A stretch of DNA of 64,000 bases from Bacillus paramycoides (GTDB taxonomy: Bacteria > Bacillota > Bacilli > Bacillales > Bacillaceae_G), in NCBI RefSeq assembly GCF_001884235.1, contig NZ_MAOI01000069.1, positions 174,405 through 238,404 of the forward strand, written 5' to 3'. Both the position numbers and the translations under genes were made by a program. Below are positions 63,973-64,000 of the stretch, in pieces (within the stretch, counting starts at the first letter, position 1; the number at the start of each line of letters is the position of its first letter). Below the pieces are notes generated by a model. The model worked only from the letters and a program-made list of their open reading frames with translations. It was not told the DNA's origin and did not search any database.

Positions 63973-64000
63973 GACGACCGCGGGGGGAAACGCGGTCGTC
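63973..64000 (+). terminator. Pyr operon terminator (truncated by window end)
   Basis: GACGACCGCG (63973-63982) pairs with CGCGGTCGTC (63991-64000) around GGGGGAAA. The T-run, if present, lies outside the window. Confidence 0.75.

Overview
The window is a 64-kb chromosomal segment from a low-GC Gram-positive spore former, almost certainly a member of the Bacillus cereus group. The gene order follows the Bacillus ctaB-to-pyrE backbone. Several traits point to the cereus group: an aliphatic formamidase (AmiF) next to the cta genes, a histidine phosphatase between ylbE and ylbF, and two copies of a dispersed repeat that resembles the group-specific bcr1 element. I cannot assign a species. No tRNA, rRNA, CRISPR array, insertion sequence or prophage is visible.

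Layout. 1-6.1 kb: heme O synthase and the caa3 cytochrome oxidase operon (ctaB, ctaCDEF, ctaG). 6.3-7.7 kb: amiF and a convergent YugN-like gene. 7.9-20 kb: the ylb cluster (ylbC, D, E, phosphatase, ylbF, ylbG, an orphan gene, rsmD-coaD, ylbJ, ylbK-ylbL, tmcAL, ylbN-rpmF, gerR, ylbP). It combines RNA modification, coenzyme A synthesis and sporulation functions. 20.3-22.9 kb: panE and bshC. 23.2-39.9 kb: the division and cell-wall cluster (rsmH, ftsL, pbpB, spoVD, murE, mraY, murD, spoVE, murG, murB, divIB, ftsA, ftsZ). 40.1-42.8 kb: spoIIGA-sigE-sigG, the early-to-late compartment-specific sigma factors. 43-47 kb: ylmC, D, E, sepF, ylmG, ylmH, divIVA. 47.1-52.1 kb: a T-box-controlled ileS, ylyA, lspA and rluD. 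52.1-64 kb: the complete pyrimidine operon pyrR-pyrP-pyrB-pyrC-carA-carB-pyrK-pyrD-pyrF-pyrE, with three PyrR attenuators and a final terminator at the window edge.

How it works together. The dcw block supplies lipid II precursors (MurE, MraY, MurD, MurG, MurB) and the divisome (FtsL, PBP2B, DivIB, FtsA, FtsZ, SepF, DivIVA). Sporulation-specific versions (SpoVD, SpoVE) sit within the same block, and SpoIIGA-SigE-SigG follow it directly. The pyr operon makes UMP from bicarbonate, glutamine and aspartate, and is shut down by UMP-loaded PyrR at three leader sites.

Most genes are ordinary housekeeping genes, so the interesting signals lie at starts and in leaders. (1) tmcAL (ylbM) has its essential HxGH motif upstream of any ATG, GTG or TTG; the reading frame and the ribosome site point to an ATA start. 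(2) A run of four hairpins ending in a U-tract lies on the minus strand at 11873-12016, either a small RNA or a leader attenuator. (3) A perfect 14-bp hairpin presents the spoVD ribosome site in its loop. (4) A hairpin appears to bridge a strong but distant Shine-Dalgarno to the panE GTG. (5) A three-hairpin leader precedes murE. (6) A bcr1-like repeat supplies the last codons of ylbJ. (7) mraZ, normally first in the dcw cluster, is missing.
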